In this document: positions 21,728 to 31,926 of the stretch, in pieces
How positions within the stretch are numbered: position 1 is the stretch's first letter
Layout of the letters: each line of letters begins with the position of its first letter
Source: Coprinopsis marcescibilis
Taxonomy: Eukaryota; Basidiomycota; Agaricomycetes; Agaricales; Psathyrellaceae
NCBI GenBank assembly: GCA_004369085.1
Contig: ML210415.1
Span: 1-32,346, forward strand
DNA length: 32,346 bases
Direction of reading: 5' to 3'
Notes under the pieces: generated by a model
Database searches by the model: none
The model's input: the letters and a program-made list of their open reading frames with translations, nothing else
What the model was told of the DNA's origin: nothing
Position numbers and translations under genes: made by a program

Positions 21728-22441
21728 GACACAAACCCGATTAATACAGCGAAAAAAATTCAAGGTGTGGACTTTCGTGTGGACCTGTAGGCTGTAAGAC
21801 CCGCTGCCTAAAGGTATGTAGCGAGGATCTATTACGACAACACGCGGTTCTAAACGAGATAATAGATTACATACTCCCCCGCTCAGTGATCCCAGGACCT
21901 GGGAGCCATGCTCCAATCTGAACAATGCAATTTCACAGGTCGGCCACAATTATGGCGGTTTCACACCTATGTGCCCACTTTCCGAACAGTAATAATGCGA
22001 CACCTTTCCATCTCACGCACTTAAGTCCTTCGTAAGCAAAAAGAACTGAACAAATTCAAACCTCCCAACCCCGGGACGAGTGCTCTCAGCGCTCAGGTTG
22101 GCTCTGGGCGACCTAAGAGTGACCCCTCTCTTCCTCAATACATGGTTGAATCAAGGTTTAATGCTGCTACATTGCCCCACCAAGATCAATTTACCTGTAT
22201 GATCGGCTTGTCTCTCACAAACTTCTCAGGGCGGGCGTCCAATCGAAGCTTTAACGCCGAATATCACTCCATACACCTCGCAATCAAGGCGAGTGCGATC
22301 TCAATCGGACGCGCCTGCATCATTCTCTTGATTTGTGGTCTCCATAGATTGAAACATTTACATTCTCTGCCTCTGATATATATACATATGTTGTCCCTCT
22401 TGCGACTCGTTGATTCACAGTTTTGACTTGTCGCCCATAGC
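21728..22441. other. Intergenic region before B1, no gene seen
   Basis: About 700 nt with no supported gene. A TATATATA stretch near 22376-22384 lies about 60 nt before the B1 start and may be its core promoter. Confidence 0.4.
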
Positions 22442-24340
22442 ATGGAGGTCCCTCCACTACGTGATCTTGTATGGAACAAACGGATTGCCAGCGTGAGTAC
22501 TAACTATCTCGTCTACCTTGAGGGATTTGCGTAATCACGTTTTTAGGACCTTCAAGGTCAGTACTACCGGCTTTGTCGACCCGGCCAGGAGTTTGAGTTT
22601 AGTATATAATCGGAAGAGCACTGATTCTGTGCTCTATAGTCGCAGTGGGAACGATACTCGTACGTTCGTCTACCCTCTTATCCAAACTTTCCAACTTCTA
22701 ATACATGTCCAGGTCATAGATTACTTGCAGACGTTCGCATCCGAGGTAACGGATACTTTCGTTTCCAACGTGCAGAGGCGGGAATAAACGTACTGACAAA
22801 GCATAGGTTAAGCACATCTGGCATTCACCATGGAGCGCTATCAAAATCCTCTACCTCCTCGCTCGATATTCCCCGTTTCTCGATGCTGGCTTGATCATCC
22901 GATGTACGTCCCCCCTCCATTACTACTACACCTCCCTATCATCTCATCTCATCTCAACTGCGACTTTGACAGATTACCTAACAGAGACAGCGGATCTCTC
23001 ACCACAGGTTCGTACATCGAGCGCCCATCGGACACCGCTCAGGGTTACCAATCCACCAGCCGCTGACGTGAATCGCATTTGTCCTATAGACTTGCCGAAC
23101 CTTTCTTATCGCTGGAACCAGTACGTCAAGTTTGCTTTGCTTGGCCGCTTCACCATACTGATACATTGCCTGGTACTGTCAGTATCCGTGATAGTGACGG
23201 TAGCATTTGCAGAAGGTAACGCATCATGTAGTATCAGGATTCAGAAACACTATATGCTTCAATGACTGCGGCTTACAACACCCATTGTTCATCCAGCGAT
23301 CCTGTTCATCAGAGTGTACGCACTCTCTGGCCAGAGCAAATTCATGCGGGCCTACCTGGTCATTCAGTACCTGGTACGTGTATAATTCATACATCGATGA
23401 ATATGAATGGCCACAAGATGGAGCGTGCTAACCGATTCCTTGAAGGTGACCCATGTAGCAGAGCTTGCGTTGATGGCAAAGCTCACTTCACAGGCTGGAT
23501 GTGCGTCCGAGCCTCTGGGTCCTACATCCAGACCTTACTGAACGTATTGATCCAGTCCCAATAATTCCAGGAATAACGGAGCATATCGGGTGCACTCCCT
23601 CTGCCCCTCCGCACACTGAGCTTGTGATGAGAGTGATATTCGGCTTGTTCGTTTTTAACGGAGCGGGTGCGTGTGGTATACTACCACTCTCTCATTATCT
23701 GTCGAGTCAGCTGATTCAAGTTTGATGTCCATTAGTCCTGGTCGTAATCATGGCATGGCTGTGCTACAAGAGATTCTGTCCTTTTCGCGTGTCACATATA
23801 GCTTTCGTGTTTATGCGAGATGGATTCCTATACTTCGTCGTAATTGCAGGTAATGTGCTCTCTGTCTGGCCCTGGCAGTCATCCTGAAGTACTCGAAGTG
23901 ATTGGTGTTGTCAACATTATCGTTAGCGTCGAGACTAGGGTGCGTATTTTGTATATGGATGACTGCCTGAAACCGAGTTCAAGCTGAATGACTGTCGTTC
24001 TCACGTGGAATACACCAGGCCACAAATTTTGTCCTTGGAGAGTGAGTCCGTTCCGCTCAGTGCAAAGCACCTGGACCAACCGATCAACAGCAATTACTAA
24101 CTCACCTAACCATACAGGTCCCACGCAATCTTCCACTCTATCATGGCTTGCAGACTGGTCATCCATCTGCGCGAAGTGGCAACCGATAATACCACTGTCG
24201 AGTTTGATCGCGACCATAGGCTGTCCAGGGGAACCGGCAACGGCGTCGATGAGAGTTCGGCATTGGGCATCCTGCAGTTCGGTGAACGTTCCCAGGCATT
24301 CACCATCCGGGGGATGAGAGACCCAACGAATTCGCTCTGA
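22442..24340 (+). CDS. DUF6533-type multi-pass membrane protein B1
   Basis: Fifteen exons join in frame to 317 residues: 22442-22492, 22547-22556, 22640-22659, 22713-22745, 22807-22903, 22973-23007, 23090-23120, 23183-23215, 23297-23373, 23446-23500, 23556-23666, 23736-23849, 23899-23939, 24019-24041 and 24118-24340. Exons 2 and 3 are 10 and 20 nt. The N-terminal part carries a DUF6533-like signature (TILVIDYLQTFASEV, IWHSPWSAIKILYLLARYSP). Hydrophobic segments follow (SVIVTVAFAEAILFIRVYAL, VMRVIFGLFVFNGAVLVVIM, GFLYFVVIAVIGVVNIIV). Near the end comes the conserved SIMACRLVIHLRE helix and a polar tail. Such proteins are abundant in agaricomycetes and of unknown function. The exon plan matches B2 at 13 of 15 exons, with the two size differences in multiples of three. 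That supports the model and an intact gene. Confidence 0.8.
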
Positions 24341-25178
24341 TATCCCACGAGATGACATGTGGCTATGAGGAATTGAATAAATGCTGTTCTGAAGTGCCAC
24401 TGCCTCCCTAGGGCTTTTCCGCTGATAAGACACTGAGTGCATAGGGACACCCCGGAGGACATTCTGCCTCTCGGCACGCAATAGATTTGAGCAAAGGAGC
24501 TAGTATCCTGTCTGCTGACCTTTGCTCAGTAGCAGCTCAGGACAGAGACTTGTCCCTGGAGACGCCCACGTTGTGGCTACGCATTTAAAGGCTTGAGAGG
24601 AGAGAGAGAATGGGTCGCGCGAGCGCAGAGGGGACCACACTTTGTCTTTATTGCCTTTGGAAAGAAGTATGAACTACTAAGAGTCAAGATTTTCTGCAAC
24701 TGGCATCGATATTCATCTCGCCTCAACTCGGATACCCGGCCTGTCGATTGCTGCATTCAGCTGCTGTTCGCGTCGTGACACTCGCAATCAATCTTAGAGG
24801 CTACATCCGACGGCACCCGCAAGGCTAGACGTCTGTTCGACCTGTCAGACCGGTGCAATTAATCCTTGGGGTATGAGAATAATGGGAATCATGCCATTCG
24901 TCCGCATTTCCGCACACATGCGCGGCCAAAATGCTCATCTGCGTCGCATGGCCGCTAGAAATGCTGTAAAGCCGAAAGTATTGGCTGTGTGGCCATGTTT
25001 CATCCTTTTACTCGGATTTGATTTTTACACCTTTCCTGATAGCCATACTGTAGCAGTAGGTTGCCATATTTGATCCGTAAGACAGCGGAAACACGGAGAC
25101 AGGTAGGATGAGGAAATGGGAAGACATCCATTACTATTACACATTTGTCAATGCAGAAATTGGTCCCTTTCTCAGAGC
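24341..25178. other. Intergenic region between B1 and UPO-5
   Basis: About 840 nt with no gene I can support. Open frames are under 70 codons and without recognisable features. Confidence 0.5.
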
Positions 25179-25188
25179 TACAAAAAGG
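25179..25188 (+). promoter_or_regulatory. Candidate TATA-like box of UPO-5
   Basis: TACAAAAAGG about 67-76 nt before the start codon sits where the other UPO genes have TATAAGA(A/G). The box is degenerate, so the promoter of this copy may differ. Confidence 0.25.
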
Positions 25189-25254
25189 GTGCAGCATTAG
25201 CAGGGGCAGAGACATACCTCACCCTTCCATTCCCTTACTCGTATTACTCTCAAA

Positions 25255-26622
25255 ATGCGTTTCTACTCTCTCAGCATCTTCGTTTCGTTGGTGGTTCACT
25301 GCACCCCGGGGGCTTTCGCCTTCTCATCCTACACCCCGCTCGGCGGTCTCTCTGCTCGTGACCTAGAGAGGATCGTACCCACCCTCAAGGCTGTATTACC
25401 ACCTCCGCCTCCTGGCCCACCAGCTTTCACCGGCACCAAGCTCGTTGATGACAGGGACCATCCCTGGAAGCCTCTACGAAGTGGAGACCAACGTGGACCT
25501 TGCCCTGGGTTGAATGTTCTGGCCTCACACGGCGTGAGTACCCACATACTCAAGCAAGAAGGCTGGAAAACAAGACTAACATTCACTATATAGTACCTCC
25601 CGAGAAATGGCATCGCTACTCCAGCTCAGTTGATTATAGCAACCCAAGATGGTATACCACTCATGCTATTCGCACCGTTGACCTCGTGCTGACTGTCCCC
25701 GAGGCTTCAATTTCGACAACATCGCAGCACGAGTGGCAGCTTATTCGGGTATGCTACTAAGCGGAAACCTTGTTACGGATCTGCTTAGCATTGGTGCAAA
25801 AACTTCCAAGACGGGACCAGACCCACCACCACCCGCCACAGTTGCGGGTTTGAATACCCATGGAGCGATTGAGGGAGATGCGAGCATGAGTCGAGGTGTG
25901 TTTGACCGCGGCAGAACTCCTTTACCACCGAAAGTATGCTGATATCCGCATAGGCGATGCTTTCTTTGGCGACAATCACTCTTTCAACCAGACCCTGTGG
26001 AATCAGGTATGTGTCTCTACACACAGCACAAGGTTCGCAAGTATAACGTCCAATCCAGTTTGCAGACTTCAGCAACAGGTTCGGCAACGGCTTCTACAAT
26101 TACACCGTTGCCGGTCAATTCCGCAAGCACCTGATCGAACAGTCCATCGCTGAGAACCCCCAGTTTTCTTTGATGGGTTTTAACCACTTCGGCGCATATG
26201 GCACATCCGTTCTCCCCATCAACATGTTTGTAGACGGTCGGAAGACTGATTCTGAAGCGGGACAGCTCGACCTTGTCTCTGCCCTGTCAATCTTCAGGGA
26301 CATGAGGTATCCTAGAGGGTTCTTCCGAAGGGCTGTACCAGGGGGAGGTGAGGGGGTCTTGGAGGTCTTCCTCGCAGCCCCAACCAGCCCTGGCAGGAAT
26401 AACGGAACAGTTGGCAGCTTCGTTGCGGACGACAGCTTGGGAGGGTTCACGGACCCGTGCAAAGTCTACACCGAGTTTGTAAATACGGCTGTTCGCGGAC
26501 TTTACCCAAGCCCCACAGGCGTGTTACGCAGAAACCTCAACCTCAACCTTGGCTTCTTTTACGACGCGTTCTCGGTAGCTGCACCTGATTGTCCTCAGCT
26601 ATTTCCATATGGTCGTAACTAG
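25255..26622 (+). CDS. UPO-5: peroxygenase-like heme protein with altered distal pocket
   Basis: Exons 25255-25533, 25594-25651, 25704-25895, 25954-26006 and 26059-26622 give 381 residues, with the same exon phases as UPO-2 to UPO-4. A signal peptide (MRFYSLSIFVSLVV to about residue 22) and the family propeptide region are present. The heme loop RGPCPGLN (Cys83) and Glu169-Gly-Asp are kept. The distal block that reads LRHITVFAE in UPO-2 reads FNHFGAYGT here. The conserved Arg is therefore Asn236 and the acid-base Glu is Thr243. Two channel Phe are also changed (AaeUPO Phe121 and Phe199 correspond to Ile168 and Leu246). The third channel position (Phe69 of AaeUPO) is Phe here (GFNFDN), unlike the other copies. 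The C-terminal Cys pair is kept. No stop or frameshift is seen and splice sites are good, so this is not a decayed gene. It may be a heme-thiolate protein with a different or weak reaction. Confidence 0.94.
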
Positions 26623-26900
26623 CAGGTGCCAGGATGATCGTCATATCTCGATTTTAAATATTTAGAAGCAGAGTCGCGCGGGGCGTAGTACTTATCATCT
26701 GAATTAAAACTTAATTGCCGGTCAAACTCATAATTATTTCTGATCCCTGTAAGAAGTCAACAGGGGTAGAAGACAGAAGGGAAGCAATGTCTTCGACGCC
26801 GTGAGTCGCAGCTTCATGACCGACGACTGGTAACACTGAGTAACGTCCTGAGTGGCTGAAGGAAGTCTTACACTTCTTGCATTCCTCCCAAGCCTCCACC
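26623..26900. other. 3' flank of UPO-5
   Basis: About 280 nt, AT-rich just after the stop codon, with no gene. It likely contains the UPO-5 3' untranslated region. Confidence 0.4.
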
Positions 26901-27420
26901 AAAAACCAAGGGCGGTGGCGTTAGCCTACTTTATTTGCTTCCCAAAAGGGTCTACCGACATGGACCGATCTTGCCAAATTTGGGCAAACCGTCGGGAGTA
27001 TGTAACGGCATCGACGTTGCCGATGTCACACACGTGCTCTATTCCCACGGTGCTCTTGTGAATTGAAAGTCGCCAGTCTCGGTCTTGCACAACTACCAGC
27101 CACTGCCAGTGCACCAAGACTGGTTGGTCGACTACTCAAACCGAAGTCTTGAAATGCTGTAAGCTCATCCCAAAGCAGATGCCCAGAACTTCGGAGCGCA
27201 TGGATGCTGACGGCGTTTATAGGACAAATCCTTTTCTCGGTTCAATCGAGGTTGCGTCGTCCTCGGCACAGATGTCAGTATTCATCAGCATTGTTCTTGA
27301 CGTGTCCCCAACCTTGCAGATCACGTACCCATCGGACAACTGCGATAATGGTAGCTTGGGCATGGATCGGCGAGTTATGGTTCGACTGGCTCCTATTAGT
27401 GAAGGGGCAACACCCTGAGA
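26901..27420 (+). pseudogene. Possible relic of a DUF6534-like membrane protein
   Basis: Scattered pieces in different frames resemble, in order, parts of the basidiomycete DUF6534-type membrane proteins. They are VTHVLYSHGALVN (about 27020-27060), LTAFIGQILFSVQSR (about 27204-27250) and AIMVAWAWIGELWFDWLLL (about 27342-27400). They are not joined by convincing splice sites and the frame changes between them. I read this as a decayed gene, with low certainty; chance resemblance is possible. Confidence 0.25.
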
Positions 27421-27860
27421 CTGACGTGGTCATTTATTAATTGGCTGGTGGGATTGAGAGACGAATGAGAACTTACAAGAGGCGGGTTACATGGGAAGGC
27501 ATGTTTTAAGTCTATTTGTAGCCTGTGGTATGAATCATGATGTCGTTCGTCAGCAACGCTAGAGATCAAATTCTTCTATACAGCGCCCGGGAAGACGATG
27601 TTTACGGGGTGGTGGTTGTCGTTCTGCTTCTCCTCCATGGTCAGTATATGTGCAGATGAGACTCAGACACAGGACAGGTTAGGCTCTGCAAAACGACTGG
27701 TCCTTGCGAGTCGGTCCCGGCGAGTTGTCACCCTCCCAGAAGACATTACCATTACCTAGGGTATAGGTAACTGGTATGTAATTGATTAGACACAGCTCAG
27801 CACAGTATATCAATGACTATGCTGCGACCTGATCTTAATGGGTCTCAGCGTCATTCTCCT
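27421..27860. other. Intergenic region before B2
   Basis: About 440 nt with no gene or clear element. Confidence 0.4.
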
Positions 27861-27865
27861 TGGCA

Positions 27866-27871
27866 TATAAA
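27866..27871 (+). promoter_or_regulatory. TATA box of B2
   Basis: TATAAA in the context GGCATATAAATGG, 46-51 nt before the B2 start codon. Confidence 0.4.
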
Positions 27872-27916
27872 TGGGCAGGGATCTTAGGACCCATGGTGAT
27901 TTCCGGCGCCCACGGT

Positions 27917-29652
27917 ATGGAGTTCCCTCCTTTGAAAGACCTCTTAGAGAATAAAAGGATTGCCACCGTGAGTTAGGTTTATCCTGCGTGCTGTTTCAAC
28001 CGTGCTCAGCACCGACTGATACGACTTAGAATCTGCAAGGTTGGTTCTGGATTCCGACTGTCCGTGTTTCAGCTCTGACATGAACGCATCTCAGTGGCCG
28101 TTGGGACAATACTCGTATGTATCAGCTGTACCCTTATACATCCGTCTCGATTCTATTCTACGTGTAGGTCGTCGACTACTTGGAAACCTTCTCGTCAGAG
28201 GTGACGACGCAACTTTCCCCAACTGTAGTGGTAACGCGCTGACATAAAAAAGGTGGCCCATATCTGGAATTCACCATGGAGCGCGATCAAAGTTCTCTTC
28301 CTCCTGGCTCGATACTCGATATTCATTGATGTTGCATTAATCATTCGATGTAGGCCACTCAAAAGCTTTTTATCCCTCTATGTTCAGAGTAAAATACTGA
28401 TATTACATCTCAGACTATGCGACAGAGACACTGAATCTCTCACCAATAGTTCGTCAAGCACTAATCGTCTTCGGATTTTTGAACTGATTGCGAAGCGTTC
28501 CGCACTTTTAGACTTGCCGTGCCTTTCTGATTACCGGGGCCGGTATGTACTCTCCACATCGACAACCACAGCTCGGTCGAACTTATGCGTCTGGCGTCAG
28601 TTTCCGTTGTTGTGACGATAGCTTTTTCAGAAGGTAAGTCAGCCAAGTCCCGACAATTATCACTGGATGAATTCACTCGCTGATAAATGGTCTGTTAAGC
28701 AATCCTGTTCGTCCGCGTTTACGCTCTTTCCGGGCGAAGTAGACGCATGTTGGTATTCCTGTCCATTCAGTATATCGTGCGTCCATCTGTCTGATCTGGA
28801 TAATAGCGGGGCTGATCTACTTGAAAAGTTGACCCACACTGCCGAGATCGTCCTGATGACAAGGCTTACCACAGGAGCAGGATGTGCGTCCGAACTCGAC
28901 CAATTATACTGTCAGATTTTGAAACGCATTCCTAGTCCCTATAATCCCTGGGGTTACGGAGCGTATTGGATGCACCCCAGACACCCCTCCGCATACCGAC
29001 ACATTCTTGAGGCTGATATTTGGAATGTTCCTCTTAAACGGGGCAGGTTTGTGTACCCATTCCCGCATTCTTGGAGCTTCCAACTGACATGGAACGTAAT
29101 CAGTACTAGTCACACTGATGACCTGGCTAGGTTACAAGAGATTTGATCGTTTCCGTCTCTCGCAGGTAGCTGTGGTGTTCTTTCGCGATGGATTTAATTA
29201 CTTTTTTATCATCACAGGTAAGTAGGCAAAACTTTGGGCATATGTTCGCTGTGCTGACAATGTTGAAGCTATCGGAATCATCAACATGGTTGTCAGCTTC
29301 GAGGCAACGGTGCGTTTGTTCCCTCCAATATTAACTCCAAAATATTAACCTTGAACGTTAACATATCAGGCCACCAACTTCGTTCTGGGAGAGTATGTTA
29401 CTTTCCCTGAATCTGATCTCTCCATGTTTAATGTTATGCAGGGCCCAAGGAATTTTCCACTCCATCATGGCTTGCAGGCTCGTGCTTCATCTACGCGAGG
29501 TGGGGAGCGAAACTGGGTTTGCCTCTGATCGAGAGGTTAGGCGGCCTGTACATGTCAATGAGGCAGATCGGTGGACTACTTTAGATCTTCAGTTCGCAGA
29601 ACCGCAGAAATTCTCTCTCCGGGAGCTAAGGAATGGTACAAAACTTCCCTGA
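27917..29652 (+). CDS. DUF6533-type multi-pass membrane protein B2
   Basis: Fifteen exons join in frame to 311 residues: 27917-27967, 28030-28039, 28095-28114, 28168-28200, 28253-28349, 28414-28448, 28512-28542, 28601-28633, 28700-28776, 28829-28883, 28936-29046, 29110-29217, 29269-29309, 29370-29392 and 29442-29652. It is the paralog of B1; only exons 12 and 15 differ in length, by 6 and 12 nt. Shared blocks are TILVVDYLETFSSEV, IWNSPWSAIKVLFLLARYS, AILFVRVYALSG, FPIIPGVTERIGCTP and FHSIMACRLVLHLREV. The polar C-terminal tail is much less conserved than the membrane core. The 10-nt and 20-nt microexons are kept. The function is unknown; several transmembrane helices put it in a membrane. No frameshift or stop is seen. 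It lies about 1.3 kb after UPO-5 in the same orientation and is followed by the broken copy B3. Confidence 0.8.
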
Positions 29653-30886
29653 TTGCCTACAGCCTAATGACACGAGCTTATTTGACTCTATCCTGCAATT
29701 CAACGCCGAACATATGGGGCTAGGGGCAAGCTGATGTGAGAACCTGCGCGATTACGACATCGACGAAGTGTTATTCTAAATTCTGGCCCGCGAAGGACCT
29801 AAGTCTGTGAAATTGAACATTGAAGGTCTAAACATGAGCAGCTAAGCGACTGTGTCATGCGGAGTGCACTCGCACTCAGGCGAAACGAAAGGATTAGAGG
29901 GATACGGCACCTGCCAGTCCCCGAGCCAAACAAGCATACGGATAGACTGCTCGTTATAATTTATGTCCTTTGCCAGAGTACAAGAGATCCAACGGATTTC
30001 CTGTGCGACCTCATCGGTCTTCGTTGGCCGCATATCTGATAACACAATGAACGTCTGGCTCTTTGCATGTTCCGTCAACGTTGACTCATTCAAAATTAAT
30101 TTGAATTTGTATCGGTATCCATTCACTGTAACGCAGCTCCCGGTGCGGGTCAGGGAATGTCCGTTGTCGTCAGACAGATTCTTAAGAATTACAATATTTT
30201 ATTAGGACGCACACCATTATCGCTTACGACTTCTGTACGGGTACTACCCACCCACCAAGTTCCACCATGTCCAGTAGATAGGTGAGAAAGGCTGCTCTGA
30301 GTAGGCAATTCTTAGCACGGGGGGATCCGGAGACTGGTGTCACCTGTGGGCACTGAAAGGCATACCCCTTTCTGATGGGGCTGTAAATGATACCGAAAAA
30401 TCAGGATGCTTCTGACTTCCTTGTTATCGACGTTGGGGTTTCTCGTCATCTTCGAGGCTTTCACCAAAGATCTAGGCGATCTAACATTGGCCCGGCAGAG
30501 GGACTCTGTGCGGCGCGTCCCGACTATTTTGCCCATAACATCGCTCTATTCTTACGAAGTGGGTGCCAACCAAGAGCTCGTTTGCAAGGTTATGCATTTG
30601 AGCTTTCCCCTGGACGCACCATAGCAGTTTGAGCTTTGGCCCTTGGGAGAATGATTTCCTACAGAAACAACGACAGCCTATCTCGACCACAAGTACTGTC
30701 GTGTTGGTATTCTGAATACCAAAGTGTAGGCGCAACATGTGCACTGTGTGCGGACCCGTAACCACTAGGCCAACGGCCTCGTTCCCTCTCGGAAGGGTGT
30801 GAGGCATATATACCCACAACGGAGGCATGCTAGGTAACCTTAAAACGTTTTGACCTGTTGCGACTCCCTTCAAGCTGGGTTCAAGT
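29653..30886. other. Intergenic region between B2 and B3
   Basis: About 1.2 kb with no gene I can support. A TATATA stretch at about 30807-30812 lies about 75 nt before the B3 start and is probably its old promoter. Confidence 0.45.
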
Positions 30887-31926
30887 ATGGCCGATGGCCA
30901 ACTCAATATGTTTTTGACTGACAAGCAACTTGCCAACGTGAGGAACTTCACTAGTATATGTCCTTTCCGTGGACTAACTGATTGATCAGCATTTGCAAGG
31001 TCAGTCTGCTAAAATCTTGTATAGGTCATGGTAGAATTCAAGCCAGCAACCAATAGTCAGCGTTGGAACGATGCTTGTGAGTTAATTCGCTTCATCACAA
31101 AAAAGGTTGGTTGGAGATCCTGGTGGTATTTCGCTAGGATCTCTAGAGACCTGTGGGATTTGTGCCATCCCACGGGATCTCGCTCATGCCGCGTTGGTTG
31201 GGCAAGATCTTGGTCAGTTTCGTGATCTCCAGCGGCAGCACATATCCCACAGACAGTCAGAGATCCTCAACCAGTTCTCTAGGGCTGTATTTAAATCTGA
31301 AGCACAGTTTCGTTAATTATTATTTTAGGTATGGGAACGAGTCAATAGTATTATCTGTACCTATTACACAAAGAGTCTCGCGCAATGCAAGAGATCTAGG
31401 GGCCAAATTTTTTATGATGTTGCTTCTATATACGACTACCCGTTCTGAAGCCAGAGGAAATTTCAATTTTCGATGGAAAGCTTGTTGAATATCTGGCTAC
31501 AACCAAATCTGAGGCAGTAGTGCCCATTTTACGAGTGGCTTAACCTGTGAGCTGACGATACATCCCAGATACGGTATATCTGGGCTGGCCCGTGGAACAT
31601 AATATATTTGTCTTGGCACGGTATTCTGCATTTCTCAATGTCGCATTTATTGTCCGATGTGAGTATTCAGTTCGCAGAGACCAGTTTGTAGTTGAAGCTC
31701 ATAGTCCTTTATACAGATAATCTCCTTGAGGGAGCGGAAATCTCGCCAAAGGTTGGTCTCACCTTCTTTGTTTATCGGTTCTTTCGATTCAAAGAGTGTA
31801 TGCATGCCGGGTATTCCACTCATTAGGGGCGAGTCTGTACCTTCTATCTGTCACCTTTTGGGCTCTACCTCGCTAACGCAAGCTCGCTCTCAGTGACAGT
31901 CTTGGTCACCATTGCCCTAACAGAAG
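30887..31926 (+). pseudogene. Truncated, frameshifted third DUF6533-type gene B3
   Basis: Remains of B1/B2-type exons are found in order: exon 1 30887-30937 (51 nt), exon 2 30990-30999 (10 nt), exon 3 31057-31076 (20 nt), exon 4 31481-31513 (33 nt, LVEYLATTKSE), exon 5 31569-31658, exon 6 31717-31751 (35 nt) and exon 8 31894-31926 (33 nt, TVLVTIALTE). Exon 5 is 90 nt instead of 97. The loss of 7 nt between the IWAGPW and ARYS parts shifts the frame. Intron 3 has grown from about 53 to 404 nt, the donor after exon 4 starts GC instead of GT, and exon 7 cannot be placed securely. Exons 9-15 are absent from the remaining 420 nt of the window. It is a dead gene unless the missing part lies far away, which the frameshift makes unlikely. 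Confidence 0.8.

Noticed and set aside
21655..21730. Functional tRNA gene on the minus strand
   Set aside because: Box B is perfect but the T stem has only three pairs and the acceptor stem is mismatched; kept only as a tRNA-like repeat.
23879..24481. 200-codon minus-strand frame
   Set aside because: Antisense to exons 13-15 of B1, whose frame is confirmed by paralog B2.
28667..29146. 159-codon plus-strand frame as an exon of B2
   Set aside because: It runs through introns. Comparison with B1 shows the real exons 9-11 use other frames joined by GT-AG introns.
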